Source of the DNA: CSP1-4 sp963777975
Lineage (GTDB): Bacteria; Chloroflexota; Limnocylindria; Limnocylindrales; CSP1-4
Assembly (NCBI GenBank): GCA_963777975.1
Contig: CAVZSO010000010.1
Coordinates: forward strand, 1-64,000
Length of the DNA: 64,000 nucleotides
Direction: 5' to 3'
Under the pieces are notes generated by a model. That model was not told where the DNA came from. It saw nothing but the letters and a program-made list of their open reading frames with translations, and made no database searches. Below, piece by piece: positions 52,868-61,201 of this stretch (the first letter of the stretch is position 1; every line of letters starts with the position of its first letter). The position numbers were made by a program, and so were the translations under genes.

Positions 52868-54582
52868 GCTGGATCCGCCCCGCCGACAGGCTCCGGCATC
52901 CCTGCCAGGACGCTGGATCGAAGCCGCTTGAGCCGTTTCATGACGCTATCGCCGTCGCGCCCGAACCAATCGTGCAGGCGGACGTACTCGTCGAAGAGCT
53001 CGTCGTACGCCGGCCGATGGGCTGCGATCGGCCGGACCACTTCGCCTTCGACCGGGGCCATCCGTCGCGACGCTTCGATGATCGTGTCGTGACCACCAGC
53101 CTCTGAACCGGCCGCCACGGCTCCGAACATCGCCGACCCGAGCGCCGGCGTCTGAGGCGAGGCAGCGATGCGGATGTCAAGGCCGGTGACGTCGGCGAAG
53201 ATCTGCATCGCCAGACGGTTGCGCTCGGGCAGGCCGCCGCAGGCGACGATCCGTTCCACCTTGACGCCACCGGCCTGGAGCGCCTCGATGATGACGCGCG
53301 AGCCGAAGGCGGTCGCTTCGATCAGTGCCCGATAGATGTCGGATGGGCGCGTCGCCAGCGTCATCCCGATCAGCAACCCGGACAGATCCACATCCACGAG
53401 CACGGAGCGGTTGCCGTTCCACCAGTCGAGGGCCACGAGCCCCGACTCGCCCGGCCGCAAGCGTGCGGCCTCGGCTTCGAGGACCTGGTGGACATCGGTC
53501 CCCTGTTGCCGCGCGAGCTCGTGGTACTCGGGTGGCACACAAGTGTCGACGAACCAGCCGAAGATGTCGCCGACAGCCGACTGGCCGGCCTCGAAACCGA
53601 AGAGGCCAGGGATGATGCCGTCCTCGGCCACACCGCACATGCCCGCCACCTCGGCCATCCTGTCGCCCAGGACCATGTGGCAGATGCTGGTGCCCATGAT
53701 CGCGACCATCGTGCCCGGCTCGGTGATGCCGGCCGCTGGCACCGACACGTGGGCATCGACGTTGGCCACGGCCACAGCGGTGCCAGGCAGCAGGCCGGTC
53801 CAGCTGGCCGCCAGTTCGGACAGGATGCCGGCACGCTCGCCGATGGGTACGATCCGCCGCGACATCTTCTCGTCCACGATGTGCTCGAGGCGCGGGTCCA
53901 GGGCGGCGAAGTACGCGTCGGACGGGAAGCCATCCCGCTTCGACCAGATGGCTTTGTAACCGGCCGTGCAGCTATTGCGCGACTCGACGCCGGTCAGCTG
54001 CCAGACCACCCAGTCGCCGGCCTCGACCAGCCGATCGGCTGCCTGGTAGACGTCCGGAGCCTCATCCAGGATCTGGAGCGCCTTCGGAAAGAACCACTCG
54101 GACGAGATCTTGCCGCCGTATCGCGCCAGCCACGGCTCGCGCCGAGCCCGGGCGACGGCGTTGACCTGGTCGGCCTCCGGCTGCGCGGCATGATGCTTCC
54201 AGAGCTTCACCCATGCATGGGGGTTGCGCCGGAATCGGTCCAGCGCACAGAGCGGGGTGCCGTCGGCGGTGGTCGGCAGCATGGTGCAGGCCGTGAAATC
54301 GACGCCGATCCCGATGACGGATGCCCGATCCACCCCCGAGTCCACCAGCAGGTCAGGGATCATGACGCGTAGCGCGTCCAGGTAGTCGTCGGGGTCCTGG
54401 AGTGCCCAATCGGACGGCAGCACGACGTCCTCGTCGGGCGCCGGCAGTCGTTCGTCGATGACGCCGCTGCGGTACGGATGGACTGCGGTCGCGAGCGCGC
54501 GACCGTCGGCCACGTCGACGAGGAGCGCGCGTGCAGACTCGGTCCCGAAGTCGACACCGATGGAGTAGGCCGCGCCAGCCAT
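52864..54582 (-). CDS. araB: Ribulokinase
   Basis: FGGY-family kinase converting L-ribulose to L-ribulose-5-phosphate. The 572-residue protein begins Y-S-I-G-V-D-F-G-T-E-S-A-R (phosphate loop 1), has I-G-I-G-V-D-F-T-A-C-T, W-K-H-H-A-A-Q-P-E-A-D (typical of AraB), S-E-W-F-F-P-K-A-L, N-V-D-A-H-V-S-V-P, M-G-T-S-I-C-H-M-V and A-C-G-G-L-P-E-R-N-R (ATP site). It is last in the minus-strand order LacI-araA-araD-dehydrogenase-araB, 12 bases after the dehydrogenase. Confidence 0.95.
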   Translation of the reverse strand: MAGAAYSIGVDFGTESARALLVDVADGRALATAVHPYRSGVIDERLPAPDEDVVLPSDWALQDPDDYLDALRVMIPDLLVDSGVDRASVIGIGVDFTACTMLPTTADGTPLCALDRFRRNPHAWVKLWKHHAAQPEADQVNAVARARREPWLARYGGKISSEWFFPKALQILDEAPDVYQAADRLVEAGDWVVWQLTGVESRNSCTAGYKAIWSKRDGFPSDAYFAALDPRLEHIVDEKMSRRIVPIGERAGILSELAASWTGLLPGTAVAVANVDAHVSVPAAGITEPGTMVAIMGTSICHMVLGDRMAEVAGMCGVAEDGIIPGLFGFEAGQSAVGDIFGWFVDTCVPPEYHELARQQGTDVHQVLEAEAARLRPGESGLVALDWWNGNRSVLVDVDLSGLLIGMTLATRPSDIYRALIEATAFGSRVIIEALQAGGVKVERIVACGGLPERNRLAMQIFADVTGLDIRIAASPQTPALGSAMFGAVAAGSEAGGHDTIIEASRRMAPVEGEVVRPIAAHRPAYDELFDEYVRLHDWFGRDGDSVMKRLKRLRSSVLAGMPEPVGGADPA

Positions 54583-54594
54583 CTCGTGCCCGAT

Positions 54595-55632
54595 CTAGGC
54601 CGAGCCAGCGCCGGGCGTGACCACGACCTTGAGGCCGCGCCGCGCGACGAGCGCCGCGAACGCCTGCGACGCGCCGTTGATCGGGAAGCGCTCGCTGATC
54701 AGGTGTGTCAGGTCGATCGAACCCGCCGCGACCAGCGCGATCGCGCGTGGCAGGTCGGCGGGCTGCATCCGGCGGCACAAGAGCATCGAGATGCCTTTCC
54801 TGCGGGCGAGTCCCGCCGCGAATGTCGTCCTGTCCCCGGACGGGATGCCGACGAGGACGACCCGGCCACCCGGTCGCACCGCCACGATGGCGTCGGCGAG
54901 CGCCCCATCGTCGCCGGCGACCTCGAAGGCGACATCGACTGGCACGTCTGCGACGCTCTGATCCTCGACCTTGCCGTTCGGTTTCCTGACCTCTGTCGCC
55001 CCCGCGGTCGCGGCCGCGGACCGGCGATGGCGGAGCGGGTCGGTCGCGACCACGGTCGAGGCACCGGACGCCCGCAGGACCTGGATGAGCAGGAGGCCGA
55101 GCGGTCCGCAGCCGAACACCCCTGCGCTGCCGCCCAGGGTGGGGCGGGCAAGATCCGCGGCGTGAAGCGCCACGCCGAGCGGCTCGAGCAACGTGGCCTC
55201 CGCGTCCGCGATGGTGTCAGGCAGGGGATGGAGGGCCCTGCGCGGCCAGGTCATGGCCGAGCGAAGCGCGCCATCGGTGGCACCGTGACCAGCAAACCGA
55301 CCCGCCTGGCAGAGATTCGGCCAGCCAGCCGTGCACTGCTCACACGCAAGGCAGGCGACGGCGGGGTCGGCCACCACGCGCAGGCCGGCGTCGGGGCCAT
55401 CCTCGATGACCCCCGCGAACTCGTGGCCGAGGACGAGCGGACGCTGGAGGCGCGCATCGCCGATCGCCCCTTCCTCGTACCACCGGATGTCAGAGCCGCA
55501 CAGGCCGACGGCCGCCACCCGCAGACGCACTTCGCCTCTCGCCGGGCGCGCGGCAGGCTCGCGCTGGACTCGCACGTCCCGCGGGGCGTGCAGCCTGGCG
55601 ACCTCGACGACCGGCGAGCCGCGTTCGGTCAC
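54595..55632 (-). CDS. Zinc-dependent medium-chain alcohol/polyol dehydrogenase
   Basis: A 345-residue MDR enzyme of the sorbitol/threonine-dehydrogenase branch. V-G-L-C-G-S-D-I-R-W and L-V-L-G-H-E-F-A-G-V hold the catalytic-zinc Cys and His-Glu; C-L-A-C-E-Q-C-T-A-G-W-P-N-L-C holds the structural zinc (C-x2-C-x2-C-x7-C); V-F-G-C-G-P-L-G-L-L is the NAD loop. It is inserted between araD and araB with a 4-bp overlap to araD, so it is co-expressed with arabinose catabolism, perhaps for L-arabinitol or another pentitol or sugar related to the pathway. The substrate is inferred only from position. Confidence 0.85.
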   Translation of the reverse strand: MTERGSPVVEVARLHAPRDVRVQREPAARPARGEVRLRVAAVGLCGSDIRWYEEGAIGDARLQRPLVLGHEFAGVIEDGPDAGLRVVADPAVACLACEQCTAGWPNLCQAGRFAGHGATDGALRSAMTWPRRALHPLPDTIADAEATLLEPLGVALHAADLARPTLGGSAGVFGCGPLGLLLIQVLRASGASTVVATDPLRHRRSAAATAGATEVRKPNGKVEDQSVADVPVDVAFEVAGDDGALADAIVAVRPGGRVVLVGIPSGDRTTFAAGLARRKGISMLLCRRMQPADLPRAIALVAAGSIDLTHLISERFPINGASQAFAALVARRGLKVVVTPGAGSA

Positions 55633-56345
55633 CGTCGCACCTGGCCGTAATACGCGTCTGCCCCGTGCTTTCGCCGGTGGTGCCGCTCGAGGAGCACGTC
55701 GGCGATCGGCCTGGCGCCCGGGTCGAGCGCCACGGTCCGCGTCGCCATCGCGGCGACTGCCTCGAGCGCGATGGCGTTATCGACCGCGGCAGCCGCGCTC
55801 GGCCCCCACGTGAATGGACCGTGGGAAGCGACCAGAACGGCCGGCACGGACAGCGGATCTTCATGGGTCGCGTCGACGGTCTCGATGATCACACGGCCCG
55901 TCTCGACCTCGTACTCGCCATCGATCTCGGCGACCGTCAGCTGCCGACTGACAGGCACCGGTCCGTTGAAGTGGTCGGCGTGCGTGGTCCCGAAGGCGGG
56001 GATCGACCGCTCAGCCTGCGCCCACGCGGTCGCCTCGATCGAGTGCGTGTGCGCGATACCACCGATCGTGGGATAGGCCCGATACAGCGCGAGGTGGGTC
56101 GCCAGGTCGGAGGATGGCCGAAGGTCGCCCGAAACCGGCCGGCCGTCGTCGAGCGAGACCGCGACGAGCTGCTCCGGCAGCAACTCGTCGTACGGGACGC
56201 CGCTCGGCTTGATCAGCACGATGCCCATGGCGCGGTCGATGCCGCTCGCGTTGCCGAAGGACAGCGTCACCAAGCCGGCGCTGACGAGTCTCAGGTTCGA
56301 GCGCCAGACCTCGTCGCGGAGCTCGGACGGCACTGCGGAGCGCAT
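55629..56345 (-). CDS. araD: L-ribulose-5-phosphate 4-epimerase
   Basis: Class II aldolase-family epimerase giving D-xylulose-5-phosphate. The 238-residue protein has S-F-G-N-A-S-G-I-D, I-K-P-S-G-V-P-Y-D-E-L, S-D-L-A-T-H-L-A-L-Y, the zinc histidines H-T-H-S-I-E-A-T-A-W and the third zinc His in S-H-G-P-F-T-W-G, and H-G-A-D-A-Y-Y-G-Q at the end. It overlaps the dehydrogenase by 4 bp and lies 27 bases after araA. Confidence 0.95.
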   Translation of the reverse strand: MRSAVPSELRDEVWRSNLRLVSAGLVTLSFGNASGIDRAMGIVLIKPSGVPYDELLPEQLVAVSLDDGRPVSGDLRPSSDLATHLALYRAYPTIGGIAHTHSIEATAWAQAERSIPAFGTTHADHFNGPVPVSRQLTVAEIDGEYEVETGRVIIETVDATHEDPLSVPAVLVASHGPFTWGPSAAAAVDNAIALEAVAAMATRTVALDPGARPIADVLLERHHRRKHGADAYYGQVRR

Positions 56346-56372
56346 CTGTCTAGCCTGCCGTCTTGCGACCGG

Positions 56373-57879
56373 TCAGAGACCTCGCGCCAGGTGGTAGTAC
56401 GCCTGATTCCAACGCATCTCCTTCACGAATGCTGGCACCCGGGTATCGGCATCGACCAGCAGGAGCTCGATTCCCGCCATCTCGGCAAAGTCGGCCAGCG
56501 ACTCCCGACCGATCGCCTGCGTCAGGACCGTATGGTGAGAGCCCCCCGCGTGCAGCCATGCTTCGGCGGCGACGTGCAGATCGGGGCGCGGTTGCCAGAC
56601 TGCCCGAGCGACGGGTAGTCGCGGCAGCGGTTCATCGGGCTCGACGATGTCGACCTCGTTGGCCACGAAACGGAAGCGATCGCCAAGATCGACCAGGGCG
56701 ATCACCAAAGCAGGCCCGGGCGCCTGCGGTGAAGACCAGCCGGATGGGATCCGACCGTGCACCGATGGCGAGTGGGTGGATCTCGCACGACGGCCGGTCA
56801 CCGGCGATCGTCGGACAGACCTCCAGCATGTGGGCGCCGAGGACCTTCGGCCCCGCCGGATCGAGATGGTACGTGTAGTCCTCCATGAACGACGTTCCAC
56901 CCGGCAGGCCGGCTGCCATCGTCTTCACCAGACGCACCATGACCGCCGTCTTCCAGTCACCCTCCGCGCCGAAGCCATAGCCGTCGGCCATCAGGCGCTG
57001 GACCGCGATGCCCGGCAGCTGCACCAGGCCATCGAGGTCCTCGAACGTGTCGGTGAAGGCACCGAAGCGACCAGCCTCGAGGAACCCGCGCAGGCCGACC
57101 TCGATCCGCGCGGCCTCCTTGAGCTCGGCCCGGCGGCCGCCGGCGGGCCCGAGATCGGGCGCCACCAGATACTCGCGGTCATACACCGTGGTGAGCGCAT
57201 CTACGTCCGCCTCCGGGACCGATCGCACCGCGTCGACGAGGTCCGTCACGCCGTATCCGTTGACAGCCACCCCGAGCCGGATCTGGGCTTCGACCTTGTC
57301 CCCCTCCGTCACCGCGACCTGACGCATGTTGTCGCCGAATCGGGCGACCCGCAGCTGATGAGCCTCTCGCCAGGCAGCACCAGCCCGGGCCCAGGCCGCG
57401 ATCCGCTCCGAGACGGAGGGGTCACGCCAGTGGCCGACGACGATCTTCCGGGAGCTGCCCAGGCGCGAGCCGATGAAGCCGAACTCACGGTCTCCGTGCG
57501 CCGCCTGGTGCAGGTTCATGAAGTCCATGTCGATCGCGTTCCACGGGAGATCCCGGTCGAACTGCGTGTGCAGATGCAGGAGCGGCCTCTGGAGCGCCTG
57601 CAAGCCGGCGATCCACATCCGGGCTGGTGAGAACGTATGCATCCAGGCGACGATCCCGACGCACGCGTCCGAGGCGTTCGCCTCGAGGCAGACCTGACGG
57701 ATGCCCTCGGCCGAGGTCACGATCGGCCGATAGACGACGTGGACCGGGATCGTCGGCGAGGCATCCAGGGCCTCGGCCACGTGCTTGGCGTTGTCGGCCA
57801 CCTGGCGAAGGGCCGTCTCGCCATAGAGATCCTGACTGCCGGTGACGAACCAGACCTCGAGCTGTTCCATGGGCTTCAT
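56373..57879 (-). CDS. araA: L-arabinose isomerase, frameshift near 56725
   Basis: Mn-dependent isomerisation of L-arabinose to L-ribulose. N-terminal V-W-F-V-T-G-S-Q-D-L-Y-G is diagnostic; the metal ligands are in G-F-G-A-E-G-D-W-K (Glu), S-F-M-E-D-Y-T-Y-H (Glu), G-A-H-M-L-E-V-C-P (His) and, after a one-base shift near 56725, A-G-G-S-H-H-T-V (His). Restored length ~501, normal. ATG at 57879 overlaps the LacI stop by 4 bp, so regulator and first catabolic gene are translationally coupled; an ATG three codons later is an alternative. Confidence 0.95.
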
Positions 57880-59003
57880 GACCGTGTGCCCCGCGCGAGT
57901 GTCGCTGCGCGACGATGTGCCGCCGGTGCGGAGGTCGTGGGTGGCATCGCAGGACCCGGTACGACGGCCGTCGACTGTCGGACGACGAGCTCAGGGCGCA
58001 AGACCTCGACGGTCACCGATCCGTCCTGTTGCGTTCCCTCGATCGCCATCTGGACCGCCTTCGCCGCCATCTCACGGACGGGCATGCGGATGGTGGTGAG
58101 CGACGGGACGGTGAAGGCCGAGATGGGGAGGTCGTCGAAGCCGACCACCGACAGCTCGTCGGGGACGGCCAGTCCACGGATCGCCGCCCCATGGAGGACA
58201 CCGATCGCCAGCTGGTCCGTGGAGCAGACGATGGACGTCGGCGGGACCGCCAGCTCCATGAGCGCGGCCAAGGCCTGCTCGCCCCCGGCAGGTTCGTTCG
58301 AGACGTGTTGGACGTATCCGGGTGCGATATCCAGGCCCTCCGCCCGCATCCTGGCCGCGTAAGCCGCCGATCGCTCCTCGATGTCGCCGAGCGGGTGGCC
58401 ACTGATGAAGGCGATACGTCGATGTCCGAGAGCGAGCAGGTGATCGAGCGCCTCGGAGATGCCATAGGCGTTGTCGACGCTGACCATCGCCAGGCCATGT
58501 GACGCGGAGCCTTGCCAGAGTGCGACCACGGGCACATGGTCGCCGCGAAGCTCTTCGATGAGTCGCGGCTGGTCGCCCATGTCGCCCAGCACGAGGATGG
58601 CGTCGACGTGGCGCGTCTCGAGGACCGAGCGCAGCAGGATCGCCTCGTCCGCACGGCCGTGCGCGTGGCCGAGCACGACGTTGTAACCATGCGCCGCGGC
58701 CGACGTGGTCACGGCCTCGACGGCGCCGCTGAAGAAGGGGTCGACGATGTCGCGGACGATGACCCCGAGGAGCATCGTGCTCGCGCCGCGCAGGCCGCGC
58801 GCGAGTGGGTTCGGACGGTAGCCGAGGCGGCGCGCGGCCGCGAGGACCCGCTCGCGGGTAGGCTCGCTGATCGGGATCTGCGAGGCGGTCGCATTCAGGA
58901 CCCGGGAGACGGTGCTCTGCGAGACGCCGGCCTCACGCGCGATGTCGGCCATGGTCACGTGCGGCTTCGAGATAGCTGGATGCGCGCTCGCTTCCGAGGT
59001 CAT
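57876..59003 (-). CDS. LacI-family regulator of the arabinose genes
   Basis: A 375-residue repressor: M-A-D-I-A-R-E-A-G-V-S-Q-S-T-V-S-R-V-L-N (helix-turn-helix, ~19-38), hinge P-N-P-L-A-R-G-L, then a periplasmic-binding-protein-like effector domain (G-V-I-V-R-D-I-V-D-P-F-F, R-I-A-F-I-S-G-H, G-F-D-D-L-P-I-S-A-F). Encoded divergently from the sugar importer and as first gene of the ara operon, it is the likely arabinose-sensing repressor, replacing AraC or the GntR-type AraR of other groups. ATG at 59003 is chosen over upstream codons, which would place the start in the operator region. Confidence 0.9.
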   Translation of the reverse strand: MTSEASAHPAISKPHVTMADIAREAGVSQSTVSRVLNATASQIPISEPTRERVLAAARRLGYRPNPLARGLRGASTMLLGVIVRDIVDPFFSGAVEAVTTSAAAHGYNVVLGHAHGRADEAILLRSVLETRHVDAILVLGDMGDQPRLIEELRGDHVPVVALWQGSASHGLAMVSVDNAYGISEALDHLLALGHRRIAFISGHPLGDIEERSAAYAARMRAEGLDIAPGYVQHVSNEPAGGEQALAALMELAVPPTSIVCSTDQLAIGVLHGAAIRGLAVPDELSVVGFDDLPISAFTVPSLTTIRMPVREMAAKAVQMAIEGTQQDGSVTVEVLRPELVVRQSTAVVPGPAMPPTTSAPAAHRRAATLARGTRS

Positions 59004-59077
59004 CGGAGCGGCTCGAGTCGTCGCCTGGCGGACATTCGGAGGGGCGCCTCGGTCGGTGGTTCGGACTCCAAACGTAG

Positions 59078-59106
59078 TTGACAGCATACCATTGACTGCA
59101 TACGAT
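59078..59106 (+). promoter_or_regulatory. Promoter of the arabinose-type ABC operon
   Basis: TTGACA (59078-59083), 17-base spacer, TACGAT (59101-59106). It is the best sigma-70 match in the window and is overlapped by tandem operator-like repeats. Confidence 0.75.
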
Positions 59107-59110
59107 TGCA
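59083..59110 (+). promoter_or_regulatory. Tandem LacI-type operators in the divergent ara promoter region
   Basis: Two adjacent 14-bp units, AGCATACCATTGAC and TGCATACGATTGCA, share 10 of 14 positions. The second is an imperfect palindrome (TGCA-N2-CG-N2-TGCA) with the central CG typical of LacI sites and covers the -10 box. The spacing equals that at the other LacI locus. Confidence 0.6.
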
Positions 59111-59221
59111 CGCACGATCTGAGGGAACGGTCGTCGGCCCCTGGCGGGTCGGCAGCCCTGCACGGGCGGGGCGGCCAGCCCGGCCATGGATCGGTCGCAT
59201 GAGCAGGATGGAGGACTCGCG

Positions 59222-60280
59222 ATGCTACGAACCTCGAAGGTCCCGGGCAGGCGCCATGTTCGTTGGGTGGTGCCGGTCGTGATGATCTCGGCCGCGCTGG
59301 TCATCGCCTCGTGCACCAGCGCGAGCAGCCCATCGCCATCGGCAGGGACCGCCAGCACACCCGACGCTCAGTTCTGCAAGGACATGAAGATCACCTTCTT
59401 CCCAGGAGGCACAGCAGGCGGCGGGTTCGAAACGGTCGTCTACAACGGAGCCAAGGCGGCCGAGGCGGCCTTCGGGCCGACGATGACCTATCAGTGGTCC
59501 GACTGGGACCCGAGCAAGATGGTCACGCAGTTCCAGGAAGCCGTGGCGACCAAGCCCGATGGCATCGCCGTCATGGGTCACCCGGGTGACGATGCATTCG
59601 ACTCACTGATCGACGATGCGGAGAGCCAGGGGATCCTGGTGACCGTGATGAATACCGAGCTCCCGAAGGCCGAGGCGAAGTACGCCAGCGCGGGGACCGG
59701 CTATGTCGGAGCCGTGCTGCACGACGCCGGCGCCGCCTTGGCGACCGAAGCGATCAATCGGGGCGGCCTCAAGTCCGGCGACAAGGTCTTCGTGTGGGGC
59801 CTCAAGGCTCAGCCCGGCCGCGGTGAGCGGACGCTCGGCATCACCGACACCCTGGAGAAGGCGGGCATGAACGTCGTCTACCTCGAGATCGACGATGCGA
59901 CGAACGCCGATCCGGCAGCCGGAGTCTCCGCCTTCACGGGCATGGCCTCGGCCAACCCGGACCTGAAGGCGATCTTCACCGACCACGGCAACGTCACCTC
60001 GACCATCCCGACCTACATGAAGGCCGCCAACCTCGCACCGGGCAGCATCTACGCGGCCGGGTTCGATGCCTCGGCGGCGACCGTGCAGGGTGTCAAGGAC
60101 GGATACATCAACCTGGTCATCGACCAGCAGCAGTACCTCCAGGGCTTCCTGGCCGTTCAGCAGCTCTGCCTGTCGCACAAGTACGGCTTCAGTGGACTGT
60201 TCGTGAACACCGGTGGTGGCTTCATCGACAAGTCGAACATCGACGTCATCGCCCCGCTCGTCGAGCAGCAGATCCGGTGA
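59222..60280 (+). CDS. Sugar ABC transporter substrate-binding lipoprotein (CUT2 type)
   Basis: Periplasmic-binding-protein-like (RbsB/AraF-like fold) lipoprotein of ~352 residues. Signal V-V-M-I-S-A-A-L-V-I-A-S-C with lipid-anchored Cys near residue 31 and a Ser/Pro linker. The body has F-F-P-G-G-T-A-G-G-G-F-E-T-V, Q-F-Q-E-A-V-A-T-K-P-D-G-I-A-V (typical of the family), and D-Q-Q-Q-Y-L-Q-G-F near the end. ATG at 59222, seven bases after GGAGGA, is preferred to an ATG at 59186. Its position opposite the ara operon suggests L-arabinose or an arabinose-containing ligand. Confidence 0.9.
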   Translation: MLRTSKVPGRRHVRWVVPVVMISAALVIASCTSASSPSPSAGTASTPDAQFCKDMKITFFPGGTAGGGFETVVYNGAKAAEAAFGPTMTYQWSDWDPSKMVTQFQEAVATKPDGIAVMGHPGDDAFDSLIDDAESQGILVTVMNTELPKAEAKYASAGTGYVGAVLHDAGAALATEAINRGGLKSGDKVFVWGLKAQPGRGERTLGITDTLEKAGMNVVYLEIDDATNADPAAGVSAFTGMASANPDLKAIFTDHGNVTSTIPTYMKAANLAPGSIYAAGFDASAATVQGVKDGYINLVIDQQQYLQGFLAVQQLCLSHKYGFSGLFVNTGGGFIDKSNIDVIAPLVEQQIR

Positions 60281-60295
60281 CATAGGGTCATCGAC

Positions 60296-61201
60296 TTGAG
60301 TGAGATGTTGGCTGGCGAGGGCGACCACCCTCGCCAGCCGGCTGAAGGGGCAACCACACCAGCGGTCGGCGAAGGCGTCGACGCCACCGGTGACGTCCGC
60401 CTCGAGCTGCGCGGTGTCTCGAAGTCCTTCGGCGGGGTCCGCGTCCTGAACGGCGTCGACCTCCGACTGGCCGCCGGCGAGGTGGTCGGCCTGTTGGGCG
60501 ACAACGGGGCTGGAAAGTCGACCCTCATCAAGATCATCACCGGCTTCCACCAGCCGGACCAAGGAGAGATCCTCTTCGGAGGCCAGCCTGTCCACGACCT
60601 CGATGTCCAGAAGGCGCGAGCCCTCGGCGTCGAGACCGTCTACCAGGAGCGTGCCCTCGCCGAGCAGCTGCCTCTCTGGCGAAACATCTTCATGGGCCGC
60701 CCGATCAGCGGACGCTTCGGGTTCCTGAAGGTCGGCGAGATGCGACGCGTGACGGCCGAGCTGATGGGCACCTCGATGGGCTTCACGTCACTCGCCCTGA
60801 CACCCGACACCTCCGTGACCGGGCTGTCGGGCGGAGAGCGCCAGGGTTTGGCGATCGTCCGAGCCCTCCATTTCGAGGCCGACATCATCATCCTCGACGA
60901 GCCCACGATGGGACTCTCGCTCAAGGAGACGGAGAAGCTCCTGCACTTCGTGGACGGGATCCGTTCGGCCGGCAAGTCGTGCATCTTCATCGACCACAAC
61001 ATCTTCCACGTCTACTCGGTGGCCGACCGGATCGTGGTCCTGGATCGCGGTCGGATCGCCGGTGAGTTCCCGACCCAGCGCTACTCGCTCGAAGAGCTCA
61101 TGGACATCATGCGAGAGGTGGCTTCGAAAGGCGCCTACAAGGAGCTGGAGCGGTATCGGCCGGACGAAGCCACGCCACCAGGGCCAACGGACCAGGCATG
61201 A
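60296..61201 (+). CDS. Sugar ABC transporter ATP-binding protein, single domain
   Basis: Cytoplasmic ATPase with Walker A G-D-N-G-A-G-K-S-T, signature L-S-G-G-E-R-Q-G, Walker B I-I-I-L-D-E-P-T and the switch His in I-D-H-N. Most CUT2 ATPases (RbsA, AraG) are ~500 residues with two fused domains; this one is 301 with a single domain, like FrcA-type members, so it should work as a homodimer. Available starts are TTG 60296, ATG 60305 and TTG 60308, all just before a 12-bp hairpin that falls inside the first coding codons. It overlaps the permease by 4 bp. Confidence 0.9.
   Translation: MSEMLAGEGDHPRQPAEGATTPAVGEGVDATGDVRLELRGVSKSFGGVRVLNGVDLRLAAGEVVGLLGDNGAGKSTLIKIITGFHQPDQGEILFGGQPVHDLDVQKARALGVETVYQERALAEQLPLWRNIFMGRPISGRFGFLKVGEMRRVTAELMGTSMGFTSLALTPDTSVTGLSGGERQGLAIVRALHFEADIIILDEPTMGLSLKETEKLLHFVDGIRSAGKSCIFIDHNIFHVYSVADRIVVLDRGRIAGEFPTQRYSLEELMDIMREVASKGAYKELERYRPDEATPPGPTDQA
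60310..60339 (+). promoter_or_regulatory. 12-bp perfect hairpin after the binding-protein gene
   Basis: Arms GGCTGGCGAGGG (60310-60321) and CCCTCGCCAGCC (60328-60339), loop CGACCA. It begins 30 bases after the binding-protein stop and covers codons ~5-15 of the ATPase gene. No T-run follows. Comparable in place and strength to 27268-27301 in the other ABC operon. Confidence 0.75.

Noticed and set aside
60310..60339. Hairpin arms share about 11 bases with the 3' end of the second tRNA-Gln gene, hinting at a tRNA-derived element
   Set aside because: The match is confined to the GC-rich acceptor stem, with no D, anticodon or T arm. Chance is the simpler explanation.
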